Part shown: positions 1-9,344 of the stretch, one piece after another
Numbering within the stretch: the stretch's first letter is position 1
Layout of the letters: every line of letters starts with the position of its first letter
Assembly: GCA_043755595.1 (NCBI GenBank)
Contig: JAYUSQ010000272.1
Coordinates: 13,610-77,609 of the forward strand
Length of the DNA stretch: 64,000 nt
Direction: 5' to 3'
From: VFZP01 sp043755595
Lineage (GTDB): Bacteria; Acidobacteriota; Terriglobia; Bryobacterales; Bryobacteraceae
The notes under the pieces: model-generated
Database searches by the model: none
What the model saw: the letters and a program-made list of their open reading frames with translations, nothing else
What the model was told of the DNA's origin: nothing
Program-made: the position numbers and the translations under genes

Positions 1-1
1 G

Positions 2-244
2 CTTCGTCGCATCGTGGGAGAAGGGATGGCGGTGGCGCTGGCTGGCTTGCTGCTGGGCGCCCCGGTGGCATGGTGGGCCGCGCGGAAATATGTGGACTAC
101 AAGGGGCTCGGCATGACTCCGCTTGATCCGGCGATTCTCGGCTGGGCGACGGCCGCTCTAGCCGGGTCGGCACTGCTGGCGGTGTTGGGTCCAGCTTGGC
201 GGGCCGCGTCGGCCGACCCTGTGAAGGCGCTTCGTGAGGGCTAG
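2..244 (+). CDS. ABC transporter permease, C-terminal part (FtsX/MacB-like)
   Basis: Partial gene whose start lies before the window; the frame is open from base 2. The 80 visible residues hold two hydrophobic stretches (about MAVALAGLLLGAPVAWW and ILGWATAALAGSALLAVLGP), followed by a cytoplasmic end reading WRAASADPVKALREG. The ending 'R.A..DPV.ALR' is the usual C-terminal signature of FtsX-fold permeases of the MacB/ADOP type, which couple an ATPase to export or periplasmic signalling. The family call rests only on this tail, so substrate and partner are unknown. It ends 15 bases before the next gene, in the same direction, but with no obvious functional link. Confidence 0.75.
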   Translation, partial: LRRIVGEGMAVALAGLLLGAPVAWWAARKYVDYKGLGMTPLDPAILGWATAALAGSALLAVLGPAWRAASADPVKALREG

Positions 245-259
245 AGTAGAGACTGAGCT

Positions 260-2248
260 ATGCGTATCCAATCGGTTCAGTTCGACGACTCGCGGCGGCT
301 TGAGTGGCTCGAGACAAATGGGCTCGGAGGTTTTGCGTGCTCAACGATCGTTGGTATGAACACCCGGCGGTACCACGGGTTGCTCACGGCGGCTACTCAA
401 CCTCCGGCCGGGCGGATGCTCCTGCTGTCAAAACTCGAAGAAACTCTCGTGGTGAACGGCGAGCGATTCGAGCTATCGGTGAACCAATACCCGGGCGCGA
501 TTCACCCGGTTGGGTATCGCCATCTCCTGGAGTTTCGATTGGAGCCACTTCCAACGTTTGTCTATCGCGCTGGCGGCGTACAGTTGGAAAAACGCGTGTT
601 CATGGTGCATGGCGAAAACACAACCGTGATTGAGTACGAGTTGACATCGCCCTCTAGCGCCGACCAATGCGAATTGGAGATTCGCCCGCTAATCGCGTTT
701 CGGGACTATCACGGCACGACTCATCGCAACGGCGCGCTGAACGCCGTCGTCTCCCTTGAGGAAGGCGTCGCGAGCATCCAGCCCTACGCCGATTTGCCGC
801 GTCTATTCTTCGCCCACGACGCAGGGGCAGTGGAAGGGCCCGGCGCCTGGTACGACAACTTTCAGTTTGAGATCGAACATGAGCGAGGCCTGGATTTTCA
901 GGAGGATCTATTTAACCCCTTGTTATTCAGATTCCCAATTGGCGCGACCCGCAGCGCGGTCATTATCGCTTCGACCGGGAAACGGCTCTCGTCGGACGCG
1001 CCGCAACTCCACACCTCCGAAGTGTCGCGCCGCCGTGCCCTTGAGGATTTGGCGCCGGGTTCGGATCCCTTGATTCGCCAACTCACCGTGGCCGCCGATC
1101 GGTTCATCGTGCAGCGCGGGAAATTGAAAACGATTATCGCTGGATACCCGTGGTTTGGCGACTGGGGCCGCGACACGATGATCGCGTTGCCAGGGCTCAC
1201 ACTCGTCACCGGGCGCTTCGATATCGCTCGCGACATACTTTTAGCCTTCGCCGGCAGCGTGGACCAGGGAATGCTTCCCAATCGATTCCCCGATGCGGGC
1301 GAGACGCCCGAATACAACACCGTCGATGCGACGCTCTGGTTCTTCGAGGCGATCCGCGGCTACCTCGATTACACCGGAGAATTTGACTTTGTGAAGACAC
1401 GTCTGCTGCCGGTCCTGAATGACATCCTTGAGTGGCATGTCAGGGGTACGCGCTACGGCATTCGCGTCGATACGGACGGCCTCCTTGCCTGTGGCGAGCC
1501 CGGCGTGCAACTTACTTGGATGGATGCGAAGATCGGCGGCTGGGTTGTTACTCCGCGCACCGGCAAGCCTGTCGAAATCCAAGCGCTCTGGTACAACGCC
1601 TTACGGATTGCGGAGGACCTGTCGCGCTGTGGCGGCGATGCCGTCCAAGCGGATTCGCTCGGTCGGATGGCGGAGCGCGCTCGTTCGAGTTTTCTCGAAC
1701 AGTTCTGGAACCCCGGCCGTGCCTGTCTCTACGACGCGATCGATGGAGAGCGTCGGGATGCGTCCGTTCGACCCAATCAGATCTTCGCGGTCAGTCTCCA
1801 CCACCCCTTACTGACAGGGGAGCGCGCGCGTCAGGTCGTTACCGTGGTCGAGCGCGAGTTACTGACGCCGGCCGGGCTCCGCAGCCTCTCACCGGCGGAC
1901 GCCAACTATCGCGGCCGCTATGAGGGTGGAGTCTTTGAGCGCGACTCCGCCTATCACCAGGGCACAGTCTGGCAGTGGTTGTTCGGGCCCTTCCTGACCG
2001 CCTATTGCCGGACACATCCCGATCCCGAAGCGGCACGCCTGCAAGCGGCAAAGTGGCTCGCTGGATGTGAACCGCAACTTAGTCAGGCGTGTCTGGGCCA
2101 AGTAAGTGAGATTGCCGATGGCGACGCGCCTCATTCGTCGCGCGGGTGCTTTGCACAGGCCTGGAGCGTGGCGGAATTGCTCCGCGCGGCGGTCGAAGAT
2201 GTTCATGGCCTCGATCGCTGTCTACTGCTTTCTGCCGACCCCAAATAA
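260..2248 (+). CDS. Glycogen debranching enzyme (amylo-alpha-1,6-glucosidase type)
   Basis: A 662-residue cytoplasmic enzyme expected to hydrolyse alpha-1,6 branch points of glycogen or maltodextrin. The N-terminal GDE domain (about residues 15-245) opens with the characteristic LETNGLGGFACSTI and NTRRYHGLL. The C-terminal alpha/alpha-toroid (about 275-650) carries YPWFGDWGRDTMIALPGL at residues 296-313, EYNTVDATLWFF at 351-362, and FERDSAYHQGTVWQWLFG near 560-577, all hallmarks of the bacterial/archaeal debranching family. Length is typical. The ATG start is 15 bases after the permease stop; the ribosome-binding site is weak. No other glycogen gene is nearby. Confidence 0.93.
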   Translation: MRIQSVQFDDSRRLEWLETNGLGGFACSTIVGMNTRRYHGLLTAATQPPAGRMLLLSKLEETLVVNGERFELSVNQYPGAIHPVGYRHLLEFRLEPLPTFVYRAGGVQLEKRVFMVHGENTTVIEYELTSPSSADQCELEIRPLIAFRDYHGTTHRNGALNAVVSLEEGVASIQPYADLPRLFFAHDAGAVEGPGAWYDNFQFEIEHERGLDFQEDLFNPLLFRFPIGATRSAVIIASTGKRLSSDAPQLHTSEVSRRRALEDLAPGSDPLIRQLTVAADRFIVQRGKLKTIIAGYPWFGDWGRDTMIALPGLTLVTGRFDIARDILLAFAGSVDQGMLPNRFPDAGETPEYNTVDATLWFFEAIRGYLDYTGEFDFVKTRLLPVLNDILEWHVRGTRYGIRVDTDGLLACGEPGVQLTWMDAKIGGWVVTPRTGKPVEIQALWYNALRIAEDLSRCGGDAVQADSLGRMAERARSSFLEQFWNPGRACLYDAIDGERRDASVRPNQIFAVSLHHPLLTGERARQVVTVVERELLTPAGLRSLSPADANYRGRYEGGVFERDSAYHQGTVWQWLFGPFLTAYCRTHPDPEAARLQAAKWLAGCEPQLSQACLGQVSEIADGDAPHSSRGCFAQAWSVAELLRAAVEDVHGLDRCLLLSADPK

Positions 2249-2290
2249 CGATAGAGCCGTTGGGATTCCCAAGGCTATTTCCTCCTCACC

Positions 2291-2470
2291 GTGACCGCGG
2301 TGATGTCGTCGTTCTGGCCCCACGCCGCGACCATTTCCAACGAGTTTCGCTACACCACCAACGTGCCGCTACAGAGGCTCTTCTTCCTCAACAGCGATGT
2401 CGTCCGCAAGCAGGCCCAGTTGCTGGCCGAGCGGGTCAAGCTCAGCGCCGAAGGCGAGGCGCAGGTGTGA
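2291..2470 (+). pseudogene. Relic of a DUF1553 (Planctomycete-type cytochrome C) protein, C-terminal tail only
   Basis: In the frame of GTG 2291 the DNA reads ..EFRYTTNVPLQRLFFLNSDVV followed by RKQAQLLAERV, ending at TGA 2468-2470. 'TTNVPLQ.LF.LNS..V..QA..LA.R' is the conserved C-terminal end of DUF1553/PSD1 proteins, large exported proteins of 700-1000 residues common in Acidobacteriota. Only about 60 codons remain: an in-frame stop lies at 2252-2254 and nothing upstream matches the family. It sits directly behind the debranching enzyme, so a deletion or recombination has probably removed the rest. A functional short gene is unlikely. Confidence 0.6.
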
Positions 2471-3003
2471 AACGCGTATACCCAGCCAAATCATCGGCCG
2501 GCCGCCAACCGATCCCACGCCTCCAGCCCCTTTGAAATTGAGGCCAGTATACTAGACTAGCCTGTGGAATTGACTCCGACAAGCTGCCACTCGCTCTCGC
2601 TGTTTTTGTAAACCCCGTCGCCGGCCCATACGAATTTCTGAGCGTGAAATGAATCCGGTACGAGAGTCGAGCTTGAACGAAATGTTCTATCTGGCAGACG
2701 GCTATTGGCCGGTGGTTGACGTTCTGAGCCGGATGGTGTTGGCGATCATTCTGTCTGAGGTTTCCACTCGAGTCGTCGAGAAGCGGGATTTCTGAAATGT
2801 ACCAGCCCTCAGTCGATCGCAACTCACTCCGCTGAATGCCTCAACTGAGAGAACATGATGGCGATGTCTCTCTTGGACCGATAGCTCGCGGGAAGTCGCG
2901 CAAGGACACTTGAAGTGGTAGGTGCGGCCACACCGTACTGGCCGCAGCGCCCTTCCATGATTGAGTTGCCCCTGCACAAGCCGTTATCTGAACGGCATTG
3001 CGG
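2471..3003. other. Intergenic stretch without a supported gene
   Basis: 533 bases between the DUF1553 relic and the convergent endonuclease IV gene. I find no RNA gene, clear terminator or family match. The best open frame is a 48-codon ORF on the plus strand (ATG 2649, TGA 2793-2795) with a hydrophobic centre (VVDVLSRMVLAIIL), but it lacks a ribosome-binding site, so it is not called as a gene. The only palindrome noticed is AGTATACT near 2547. The stretch may be decayed coding sequence continuing the relic next door. Confidence 0.4.
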
Positions 3004-3840
3004 CTAGCCCGCCGCGAGCCGGACAAGCGTGGCGATGTCGCGCGCGTCGTCGCCCTCTTCTTCAAACGGCGTTTCAAGAATATAGGCCTTGCCCCTCAAT
3101 TCAGGATGCGCGAGGATCTGCCGGAAATGCTCTTCGCCGATGTGCCCCTTGCCGATGTTGTCGTGGCGGTCGACGCGTGAGCCGCGCGGGGTTCTGGAGT
3201 CATTCGCGTGGATGACCGGGACATTTTCGAAGCCGAGTGTTTCACAGGACTCGATGAAGTCAAGACCCGCCGCAAAAGTGTGACAGGTATCCATGCAATA
3301 CTTCACGGCGAACGGAACCTTGCCCTCTATGAGGAATCGAATAGCCTCCAACTCGACGGCACGGCTGCCGACGCTGGCGCCTTGCCCGGCGGAATTTTCC
3401 AGAAGTAACGTCAACTTACTCGCCGGCACTCCCTCCGCGGCTTCCATAATTCCTAACGCGACCGCGCCAATGGCTGTTTCCACGGTTTGTTCTTTGTAGT
3501 TCCCGGGATGCAAGACCAGGTAATCGACACCCATCATGACGCAGCGCAGGAGTTCTTCCTGAAACGCCTGGACGGACTTGCCGCGTATGACCGGGTCAAT
3601 GGAAGCGAGGTTGATCAGGTAGTTGCCATGAACGACCAGCGGCGCGAGATCGAGTTCGGCTCGCACAGCCGAGAATCGCTTGACGGCTTCAGCCGAGGGA
3701 CGCGAACCGCGCCACATCCGCGGGCTGGCCGTAAAAATCTGGAGCGTATTGGCTCCGGCCTTGTGAGCCTCACGCGCGGACTGCTCCAGCGAGCCACCTA
3801 CTGAATAATGAGCCCCGATGCGAATCGTCACGCTTTCCAC
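3004..3840 (-). CDS. nfo: Deoxyribonuclease IV (AP endonuclease IV)
   Basis: Base-excision-repair enzyme that cuts DNA 5' of abasic sites; a TIM-barrel with three metal ions. The start IRIGAHYSVGGSL, then HGNYLINLAS, LVLHPGN, LLLENSAGQG, YCMDTCHTFAAGLD, HANDSRTPRGSRVDRHDN and ILETPFEE supply the His/Glu/Asp ligands expected in order along the 275-278 residues. Two GTG starts are possible: 3840, or 3831, whose GTGA overlaps the stop of the upstream aldehyde dehydrogenase by 4 bases. The latter gives VTIRIGAHYS and is the more usual coupled start. The pairing with an aldehyde dehydrogenase has no obvious biochemical logic. Confidence 0.93.
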   Translation of the reverse strand: MESVTIRIGAHYSVGGSLEQSAREAHKAGANTLQIFTASPRMWRGSRPSAEAVKRFSAVRAELDLAPLVVHGNYLINLASIDPVIRGKSVQAFQEELLRCVMMGVDYLVLHPGNYKEQTVETAIGAVALGIMEAAEGVPASKLTLLLENSAGQGASVGSRAVELEAIRFLIEGKVPFAVKYCMDTCHTFAAGLDFIESCETLGFENVPVIHANDSRTPRGSRVDRHDNIGKGHIGEEHFRQILAHPELRGKAYILETPFEEEGDDARDIATLVRLAAG

Positions 3841-5258
3841 ACAATCAATTTCGGTTCGGTCATCTCTTCGATAGCGTAGCGCGGACCTTCGCGCCCAAAA
3901 CCCGATTGTTTCACGCCGCCGTAAGGCATCTGGTCCACGCGAAACTGCGGAACCTCGTTAATCATGAAGCCGCCCACGTGAACGCGCTGCGCGGCGGCGA
4001 AGGCTTTCTGGAGATCGCGCGTATAGATACCGGCTTGCAGGCCGTAGTCTGAGTCATTGACGAGTGCAATGGCGTCGTCGAGCGATTCGTAAGGATTGAC
4101 CCCCAGGACCGGACCGAACGCTTCGAGGCGCATGATCGGATCGGTTTCTTTCACGCCCGTCAACACCGCGGGTTCGACGGTCGCGCGGTCGCGGCGGACG
4201 CCCCCGGTCAGGAGGCGCGCGCCTCCCTGCACCGCTCCACCGATCCAGGCTTCGATGCGTTCGGCTTCGGCCGGCTTGATCAAGGAACTGATGTCGGTGG
4301 ACGCCTCGCGCGGATGGCCGATCGACAACTTTCGCGTCGCTTCCACCACGCGATCCAAAAACTCGCCGGCCACTTTCGCTTGGATGTAGACACGCTGCAC
4401 GGAAATGCAGACTTGCCCGGAATGAGCAAAAGCGCCAGCGACACAGCGGGCAGCGGCTTCGGCTAAGTCGGCATCGTCCTCCACAATGACCGCCGAGTTA
4501 TTGCCTAACTCAAGCGTGACTCGTTTGAGTCCAGCGAGCGCACGCAACCGGATGCCCACTTCGACGCTGCCGGTGAAGGTGACCATCGCGACGCCGGGAT
4601 GTTGAACGAGGGCATCGCCGGCTTCGCCGCCAGGCCCGGTAATCACATTGAGGGCGCCGGCGGGTAGGCCTGCTTCTTCAAACAGGTCGGCCATCATCAG
4701 GGCGCTCACGGGAGTAGTGGACGCGGGCTTGTGCACCACAGTGTTGCCACCGGCAAGGGCAGGCCCGATTTTGTGCATCGCGAGGTTGAGCGGGAAATTG
4801 AAAGGCGTGATGGCGGCGATCACTCCGACGGGTTCGCGCACCACCATGCCCCAGTGGCCTTTGCCAGCAGGTTCGGCATCCATCGGCACGACTTCGCCCG
4901 ATAACCGATGCGCTTCTTCGGACGAAAAGAGGAGCGTAAAGGCGGCGCGTTCGACTTCGAGCCGCGCTTCGCGAATTGGCTTGCCGCACTCTGAGACGAC
5001 GGCCGATGCGATCGAGTCGCGCCGTTCCAGCAGCAACGAGTGAGCGCGTCGAAGGATAGAACTGCGGTCGGCGCGCGTCATCTCGCGCATCACCGGCCCG
5101 GCGGCGCGCGCGGCCCGGACGGCGGCGTCGACATGCTCACGTCCGGCTTGGAAGACGATCGCGACAGGCGAACCGTCGTAGGGCAGCTCAACGGTGAAGG
5201 GCGAGTCCGTCGTCACGGACTGGCCGGCGATTCGCATCGGGAACTGCTGCATTCGCAT
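3828..5258 (-). CDS. NAD(P)-dependent aldehyde dehydrogenase
   Basis: Aldehyde dehydrogenase superfamily, oxidising an aldehyde to an acid. Counting from ATG 5258 the protein has 476 residues, the usual length. Visible parts: cofactor site with ITPFNFPLNLAMHK (catalytic Asn near 154), TFTGSVEVG near 228-236, general-base Glu near 250 in VTLELGNNS, nucleophile Cys near 284 in HSGQVCISVQR, and a C-terminal GGVKQSGFGREGPRYAIEEM. The longer open frame to 5417 would run into the divergent TonB receptor gene, so MRMQQFPMRIAG at 5258 is chosen. It resembles the lactaldehyde, phosphonoacetaldehyde and non-phosphorylating glyceraldehyde-3-phosphate subfamilies; the substrate cannot be read from sequence. 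Confidence 0.9.
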   Translation of the reverse strand: MRMQQFPMRIAGQSVTTDSPFTVELPYDGSPVAIVFQAGREHVDAAVRAARAAGPVMREMTRADRSSILRRAHSLLLERRDSIASAVVSECGKPIREARLEVERAAFTLLFSSEEAHRLSGEVVPMDAEPAGKGHWGMVVREPVGVIAAITPFNFPLNLAMHKIGPALAGGNTVVHKPASTTPVSALMMADLFEEAGLPAGALNVITGPGGEAGDALVQHPGVAMVTFTGSVEVGIRLRALAGLKRVTLELGNNSAVIVEDDADLAEAAARCVAGAFAHSGQVCISVQRVYIQAKVAGEFLDRVVEATRKLSIGHPREASTDISSLIKPAEAERIEAWIGGAVQGGARLLTGGVRRDRATVEPAVLTGVKETDPIMRLEAFGPVLGVNPYESLDDAIALVNDSDYGLQAGIYTRDLQKAFAAAQRVHVGGFMINEVPQFRVDQMPYGGVKQSGFGREGPRYAIEEMTEPKLIVWKA

Positions 5259-5356
5259 ATTATGGCGCGATTGTCCTGACGCCCGTCCGGAGCGCCGCCG
5301 CTCCCGTTGAGATAGAATTTTGGAGCCGTCCATCCGACGCTTCGAAGGGGAAATGA

Positions 5357-8300
5357 ATGTTTCGATCACTACGACAAGGGCTTGTTTTTGCGGGTCTGTT
5401 CGCACTGCTAGTAGCAAATCGCGCGCCCGCTCAAACGCTGGCCACCGTCACCGGTGAGGTGAAAGATATATCGGGCGCGGCCATAGCCGGGGCAATCGTG
5501 ACGGTGAAGAACACCGGCACCAACGGCGTGCGTATGGTTACGAGCAACGAGGACGGCGCCTACACGGTGCCCGCGCTCATTCCCGGTATGTATGAAGTGA
5601 GAACGGAGAAGGCGGGCTTCAAGGTCTCGACCCGCGCTGGCGTGGAACTGCAGGTGCAACAGACTGCGCGCGTCGATGTGACGCTTGAAGTGGGCCAGGT
5701 GAGCGAGACGGTCGAGATCACCAGCGCACTCCCGCTACTCACCACCGAGAATGCAACCGTGGGAACCGTGATCGAGCAGCGCCGGATTACGGATCTGCCG
5801 CTCAACGGCCGGAATTTTTTCAGTCTCGTCGCGTTGAGCCCCAACGTGACCTTCGGGTTTGCCCAGGCCGCGCAGGCGGCGGGCCGTCAGGGCGGTACGC
5901 GTTCTCAACTCACGATGTCGCTGGCCGGGGCGCGATCGGCGTGGAGCAATTACACGCTGGACGGCGTCACGAACACCGACATCAATTTCAATCTCTACAT
6001 CGTGCTGCCATCAGTCGAAGCGCTGCAGGAGTTCAAGGTGCAGACCGGCATCTATCCGGCTGAGTTCGGGCGCGCCGCCGGGCAAATCAATGTCTCGACC
6101 AGGGGCGGCAGTAACGAGTATCATGGATCGGCTTTCGAATTTCTTCGTAACGACAAGCTCGACGCGCGGCCGTATTTTTTCAAAGACCCGGAGAGCCCGA
6201 CCCAGACGGCCCCTACCAAGCAGCCCTATCGCCAGAACCAATACGGCTTCACTTTGGCCGGACCGGTTTGGATTCCGAAATTGCTTGATGGCAAGAACAA
6301 GCTGTTCTTCATGGCCAATTTCGAAGGCTTCAAGAGCCGGCTGACGAACACCAACTTCTTTACAACCATGACGCCCGAGATGCGGGCGGGGAACTTCTCC
6401 GCCGTCACAACGGCGCTGCAAGATCCACTGACGCGTGTGCGTACCCCCAACGCGACTGGCGCCGGGTTCACGGTCGCTTCCACTCCTTTTGCCGGCAATC
6501 AGATTCCGGCGAGCCGATTTCATCCCGGCTCGGTATACCTGCTGAACAATTTCGCGCCGTTGCCGAACCTGGCGCAAACAGGCCTGCCCAACAGGAACCA
6601 TCAGTTTCTGGCCAAGACGCCCGTTAACAAGGATCAGTTCACCGGCCGCCTGGATTTCAACGAGAGCCCGAATTCGCAATGGTTCGGACGCTATAGCTGG
6701 ACGGACGAACTGACGACGTCGCCGGGGGTAAAGCTGAACGGGTCCATCCTGTACACGCGGGCCGGCCAGTGGGTTTTGGCCAACACGCGCGTTTTCTCTT
6801 CGTCCAAGGTGAACGAGTTTCGTTTCGGCTACAACACGATCCTGAACAATATCAGTCAGGAGTTATCGAACGTTCTGAATCCCAACGAGGCGTTGAACAC
6901 CTCCGTAAAGGTTACTGACCCGAACTCCTGGGGCGTCCCTAACATCAGCCTTTCGGGCAGCACGCTTTCCGGCTTCGGGAACGATGCCAATGGTCCGTTT
7001 AGCATCGATAACCAGGTGTACCAGGCCGTTGACAACTTCTCCTGGGTACGAGGGAAACACTCCTTCCGGTTTGGCGGCGATTGGCGGTATAACCGGTTTC
7101 TACAGGTCGGCAATGAGTTCGCGCGTGGGCGGTTCACCTTCAACGGCAGCTTCACCGGCAACGGCAATACGCTGGCGGGCGGCTACAACGGCGCCGATCT
7201 GTTGATGGGGAATACACAAGTGATCGAGAGCGCCGTGGCTTTGGTGAAGGCGGATTTTCGCAACAATGAACTGGGCTTCTATATCGACGATACATTCAAG
7301 CTGACTCCGCGGTTGACCATCAACTGGGGCGTGCGTTACGAACTGGCGCAACCGCTGGAGGATAAGTTTGGGTTCGAACCCAACTTCGATCTCAAGCAGC
7401 CTTTGCCCGGCATTGCGAACGAACCCGATCCGGCCAAACATCCTGTGCTGGTGCGTACGGGAATAGGGAATTTCTACGACGGCATCGACTTCCGTTATTC
7501 GGGGCTCGCGGCGGGCCAAGTCGCACGCGATGGGCGGCTGGGTACTCGGATGATCAAGACCGATCGCAACAACTTTGCGCCGCGGCTTGGCATCGCCTAT
7601 AGCCCGTCGGCCAAGTGGGCCTTCCGCACCGGGTTCGGTATCTTCTATTCGCAAGAGAGCAAGAACTCGATCTTCGATCTCAATCGCGCCATGGGCGGAC
7701 GCGCCAACCCGGCCATCGATCTACAGGGTATCCCGACGCTTAGCTACCAGAACTTTATCAACACCAGTCAATTGCCGGTTTCGTTCGCGCCGGGTCTCAC
7801 GTGGGGCGCCGATCCCAACATGCGCAACACTTACACGATGCAGTATCTGTTTAACGTGCAACGCACGCTTGGCAATAACTCTACGCTCGAAGTTGGCTAT
7901 ACGGGGAACCAGTCGCGCCGGGTGAATTATCTTGTCAATGCCAATGCGCCGCTCCCGGGCATCACTGCGTTCAACGCGCGCGAGCCGTATCCGGAATGGC
8001 ATGGCATCCAATATCTGGTCGGCGACGGGACCGCGGGTTACAACGCACTTAGCGGCAAACTTACGCAGCGCTTCGGTTCGAATCTGACGACGATGTTCAG
8101 TTACACGTGGTCCAAGGCCCTCGACCAGAACAGCGCGATCCGGGGAACTGGATCGGACTTCACGCTGGAGAATCAGCGCTGCCGCCGTTGCGATCATGGT
8201 GCGGCGGGCTACAACATCCCTCACCGCTTTGTGAGTTCGTTGATCTTCGCGCTGCCTTTCGGCAAGGGCCAGCGCTTTGCCAATGGAGGCGGCATCGTGG

Positions 8301-8776
8301 ATCACGTGATCGGCGGTTGGCAGGTGAGTACGATTACTACGATTCAGAGTGGCACCTCGATCAATCCGGACTCGTGGGATTCGGCGGGCATGGGCGCGGG
8401 CTTCCCGCACTCGAACCGCTTGAACTGCGTGGCGGGCGTCAACGCGGTGGTGGACAATCCGACTGCGGACCGGTACTTTAATCCCGCCGCGTTTATCAAC
8501 ACAGTGGCGGGAGAGTACGGCAATTGTGGCCGCAATTCGCTGATCGCGCCGTCCACTTGGAATGTGGATTTCTCGACGATGAAGGACTTCCGCCTTCATG
8601 AGAAGCACTTCCTGCAATTCCGCATGGAGATGTTCAATGCGCCGAATCATCCGGCGTGGGGCCGCCCATCGGCCAATTGGGGCACGCAAGGCGTCAGCCC
8701 GAATGTGGCATTCGGCCGCATCCGGTCAACCAGCCAGCTACGTCAGATTCAGTTCGCTTTGAAATATCACTTCTGA
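5357..8776 (+). CDS. TonB-dependent receptor, Oar-like, with carboxypeptidase-regulatory domain
   Basis: Outer-membrane beta-barrel of 1139 residues for energised uptake of a large ligand, unknown here. A signal peptide (MFRSLRQGLVFAGLFALLVA..APAQ, cut near residue 25) leads to a CarboxypepD_reg-like beta-sandwich (about 28-110: VTGEVKDISGAAIAGAIVTV), a plug domain (about 125-240, with ITDLPLNGRNFFSLVALSPN) and a long barrel ending in the aromatic QIQFALKYHF expected for BAM recognition. Start supported by GAAGGGG 9-15 bases upstream of ATG 5357. It faces away from the aldehyde dehydrogenase and has no SusD or TonB partner beside it, as is common for the expanded Acidobacteriota set. Confidence 0.92.
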   Translation: MFRSLRQGLVFAGLFALLVANRAPAQTLATVTGEVKDISGAAIAGAIVTVKNTGTNGVRMVTSNEDGAYTVPALIPGMYEVRTEKAGFKVSTRAGVELQVQQTARVDVTLEVGQVSETVEITSALPLLTTENATVGTVIEQRRITDLPLNGRNFFSLVALSPNVTFGFAQAAQAAGRQGGTRSQLTMSLAGARSAWSNYTLDGVTNTDINFNLYIVLPSVEALQEFKVQTGIYPAEFGRAAGQINVSTRGGSNEYHGSAFEFLRNDKLDARPYFFKDPESPTQTAPTKQPYRQNQYGFTLAGPVWIPKLLDGKNKLFFMANFEGFKSRLTNTNFFTTMTPEMRAGNFSAVTTALQDPLTRVRTPNATGAGFTVASTPFAGNQIPASRFHPGSVYLLNNFAPLPNLAQTGLPNRNHQFLAKTPVNKDQFTGRLDFNESPNSQWFGRYSWTDELTTSPGVKLNGSILYTRAGQWVLANTRVFSSSKVNEFRFGYNTILNNISQELSNVLNPNEALNTSVKVTDPNSWGVPNISLSGSTLSGFGNDANGPFSIDNQVYQAVDNFSWVRGKHSFRFGGDWRYNRFLQVGNEFARGRFTFNGSFTGNGNTLAGGYNGADLLMGNTQVIESAVALVKADFRNNELGFYIDDTFKLTPRLTINWGVRYELAQPLEDKFGFEPNFDLKQPLPGIANEPDPAKHPVLVRTGIGNFYDGIDFRYSGLAAGQVARDGRLGTRMIKTDRNNFAPRLGIAYSPSAKWAFRTGFGIFYSQESKNSIFDLNRAMGGRANPAIDLQGIPTLSYQNFINTSQLPVSFAPGLTWGADPNMRNTYTMQYLFNVQRTLGNNSTLEVGYTGNQSRRVNYLVNANAPLPGITAFNAREPYPEWHGIQYLVGDGTAGYNALSGKLTQRFGSNLTTMFSYTWSKALDQNSAIRGTGSDFTLENQRCRRCDHGAAGYNIPHRFVSSLIFALPFGKGQRFANGGGIVDHVIGGWQVSTITTIQSGTSINPDSWDSAGMGAGFPHSNRLNCVAGVNAVVDNPTADRYFNPAAFINTVAGEYGNCGRNSLIAPSTWNVDFSTMKDFRLHEKHFLQFRMEMFNAPNHPAWGRPSANWGTQGVSPNVAFGRIRSTSQLRQIQFALKYHF

Positions 8777-8784
8777 GCCGAGGA

Positions 8785-9264
8785 TCATTTGTCCTTGGCG
8801 ATCGCGGCGTATTGTCCGTCGACTGCGCGCCGGTAATCGTCGGGCGCCAGCAGCACTTGCAGTCCGCGTTGGCCGGCTGAGATCGAGATGATGTCGAAGA
8901 GCTGGGCGGTTTCGTCGATCCAGACGGGGTAGTCGCGCTTGCACCCCATCGCGGTTACTCCGCCGCGAATGTAACCGGTTAGGGGTTGTACCTCGTTAAG
9001 CGATACGGTCTCGATCTTGCGGTCTCCGGCTGCCGTCGCGAGCGCTTTCAGATCGAGCAGGGAGTTCCCGGGAATCACGGCGAGGCAAACTCCGTGGCGA
9101 TCGCCGCGCGCCACTAGTGTTTTGAATACTTGTTCGGCGGGCAATCCGACTTTCGCGGCGACGGTTTCAGCGGATAGGTCGTCCGGATCGACGACGTATT
9201 CGCGGAGGTCGAACTTGATGCCCAGTTGCTCAAGAATGCGGAGGGCGTTGGTCTTGGCGGCCAT
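8785..9264 (-). CDS. ybaK: Cys-tRNA(Pro) deacylase, YbaK/EbsC family
   Basis: 159-residue trans-editing hydrolase that clears mischarged Cys-tRNA(Pro). The YbaK fold covers the whole protein. Key features are the catalytic-site Lys near residue 48 in AEQVFKTLV, the motif VCLAVIPGNSLLDLKAL, and the glycine-rich loop GYIRGGVTAMGCKRDYPVWID. It converges on the TonB receptor gene with only 8 bases between stops. The ATG at 9264 starts MAAKTNALRILEQ, which matches the family N-terminus. It is monocistronic as far as can be seen. Confidence 0.92.
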   Translation of the reverse strand: MAAKTNALRILEQLGIKFDLREYVVDPDDLSAETVAAKVGLPAEQVFKTLVARGDRHGVCLAVIPGNSLLDLKALATAAGDRKIETVSLNEVQPLTGYIRGGVTAMGCKRDYPVWIDETAQLFDIISISAGQRGLQVLLAPDDYRRAVDGQYAAIAKDK

Positions 9265-9344
9265 TTAAACGATTATGACTCGATGCGCGGGTCGCCTCGA
9301 CTGCTTCACTTTTGGGCTGCTTGGTTGGACAATAGACTGAAGAT

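Noticed and set aside
2649..2795. 48-codon ORF with a hydrophobic middle
   Set aside because: No ribosome-binding site, no neighbour in the same unit and no recognisable family; kept only as a note in the intergenic entry.
5259..5417. N-terminal extension of the aldehyde dehydrogenase
   Set aside because: It overlaps the start of the divergent TonB receptor and adds non-family residues.
7721..8689. 322-codon minus-strand frame
   Set aside because: Antisense shadow within the TonB receptor; composition unlike a real protein.
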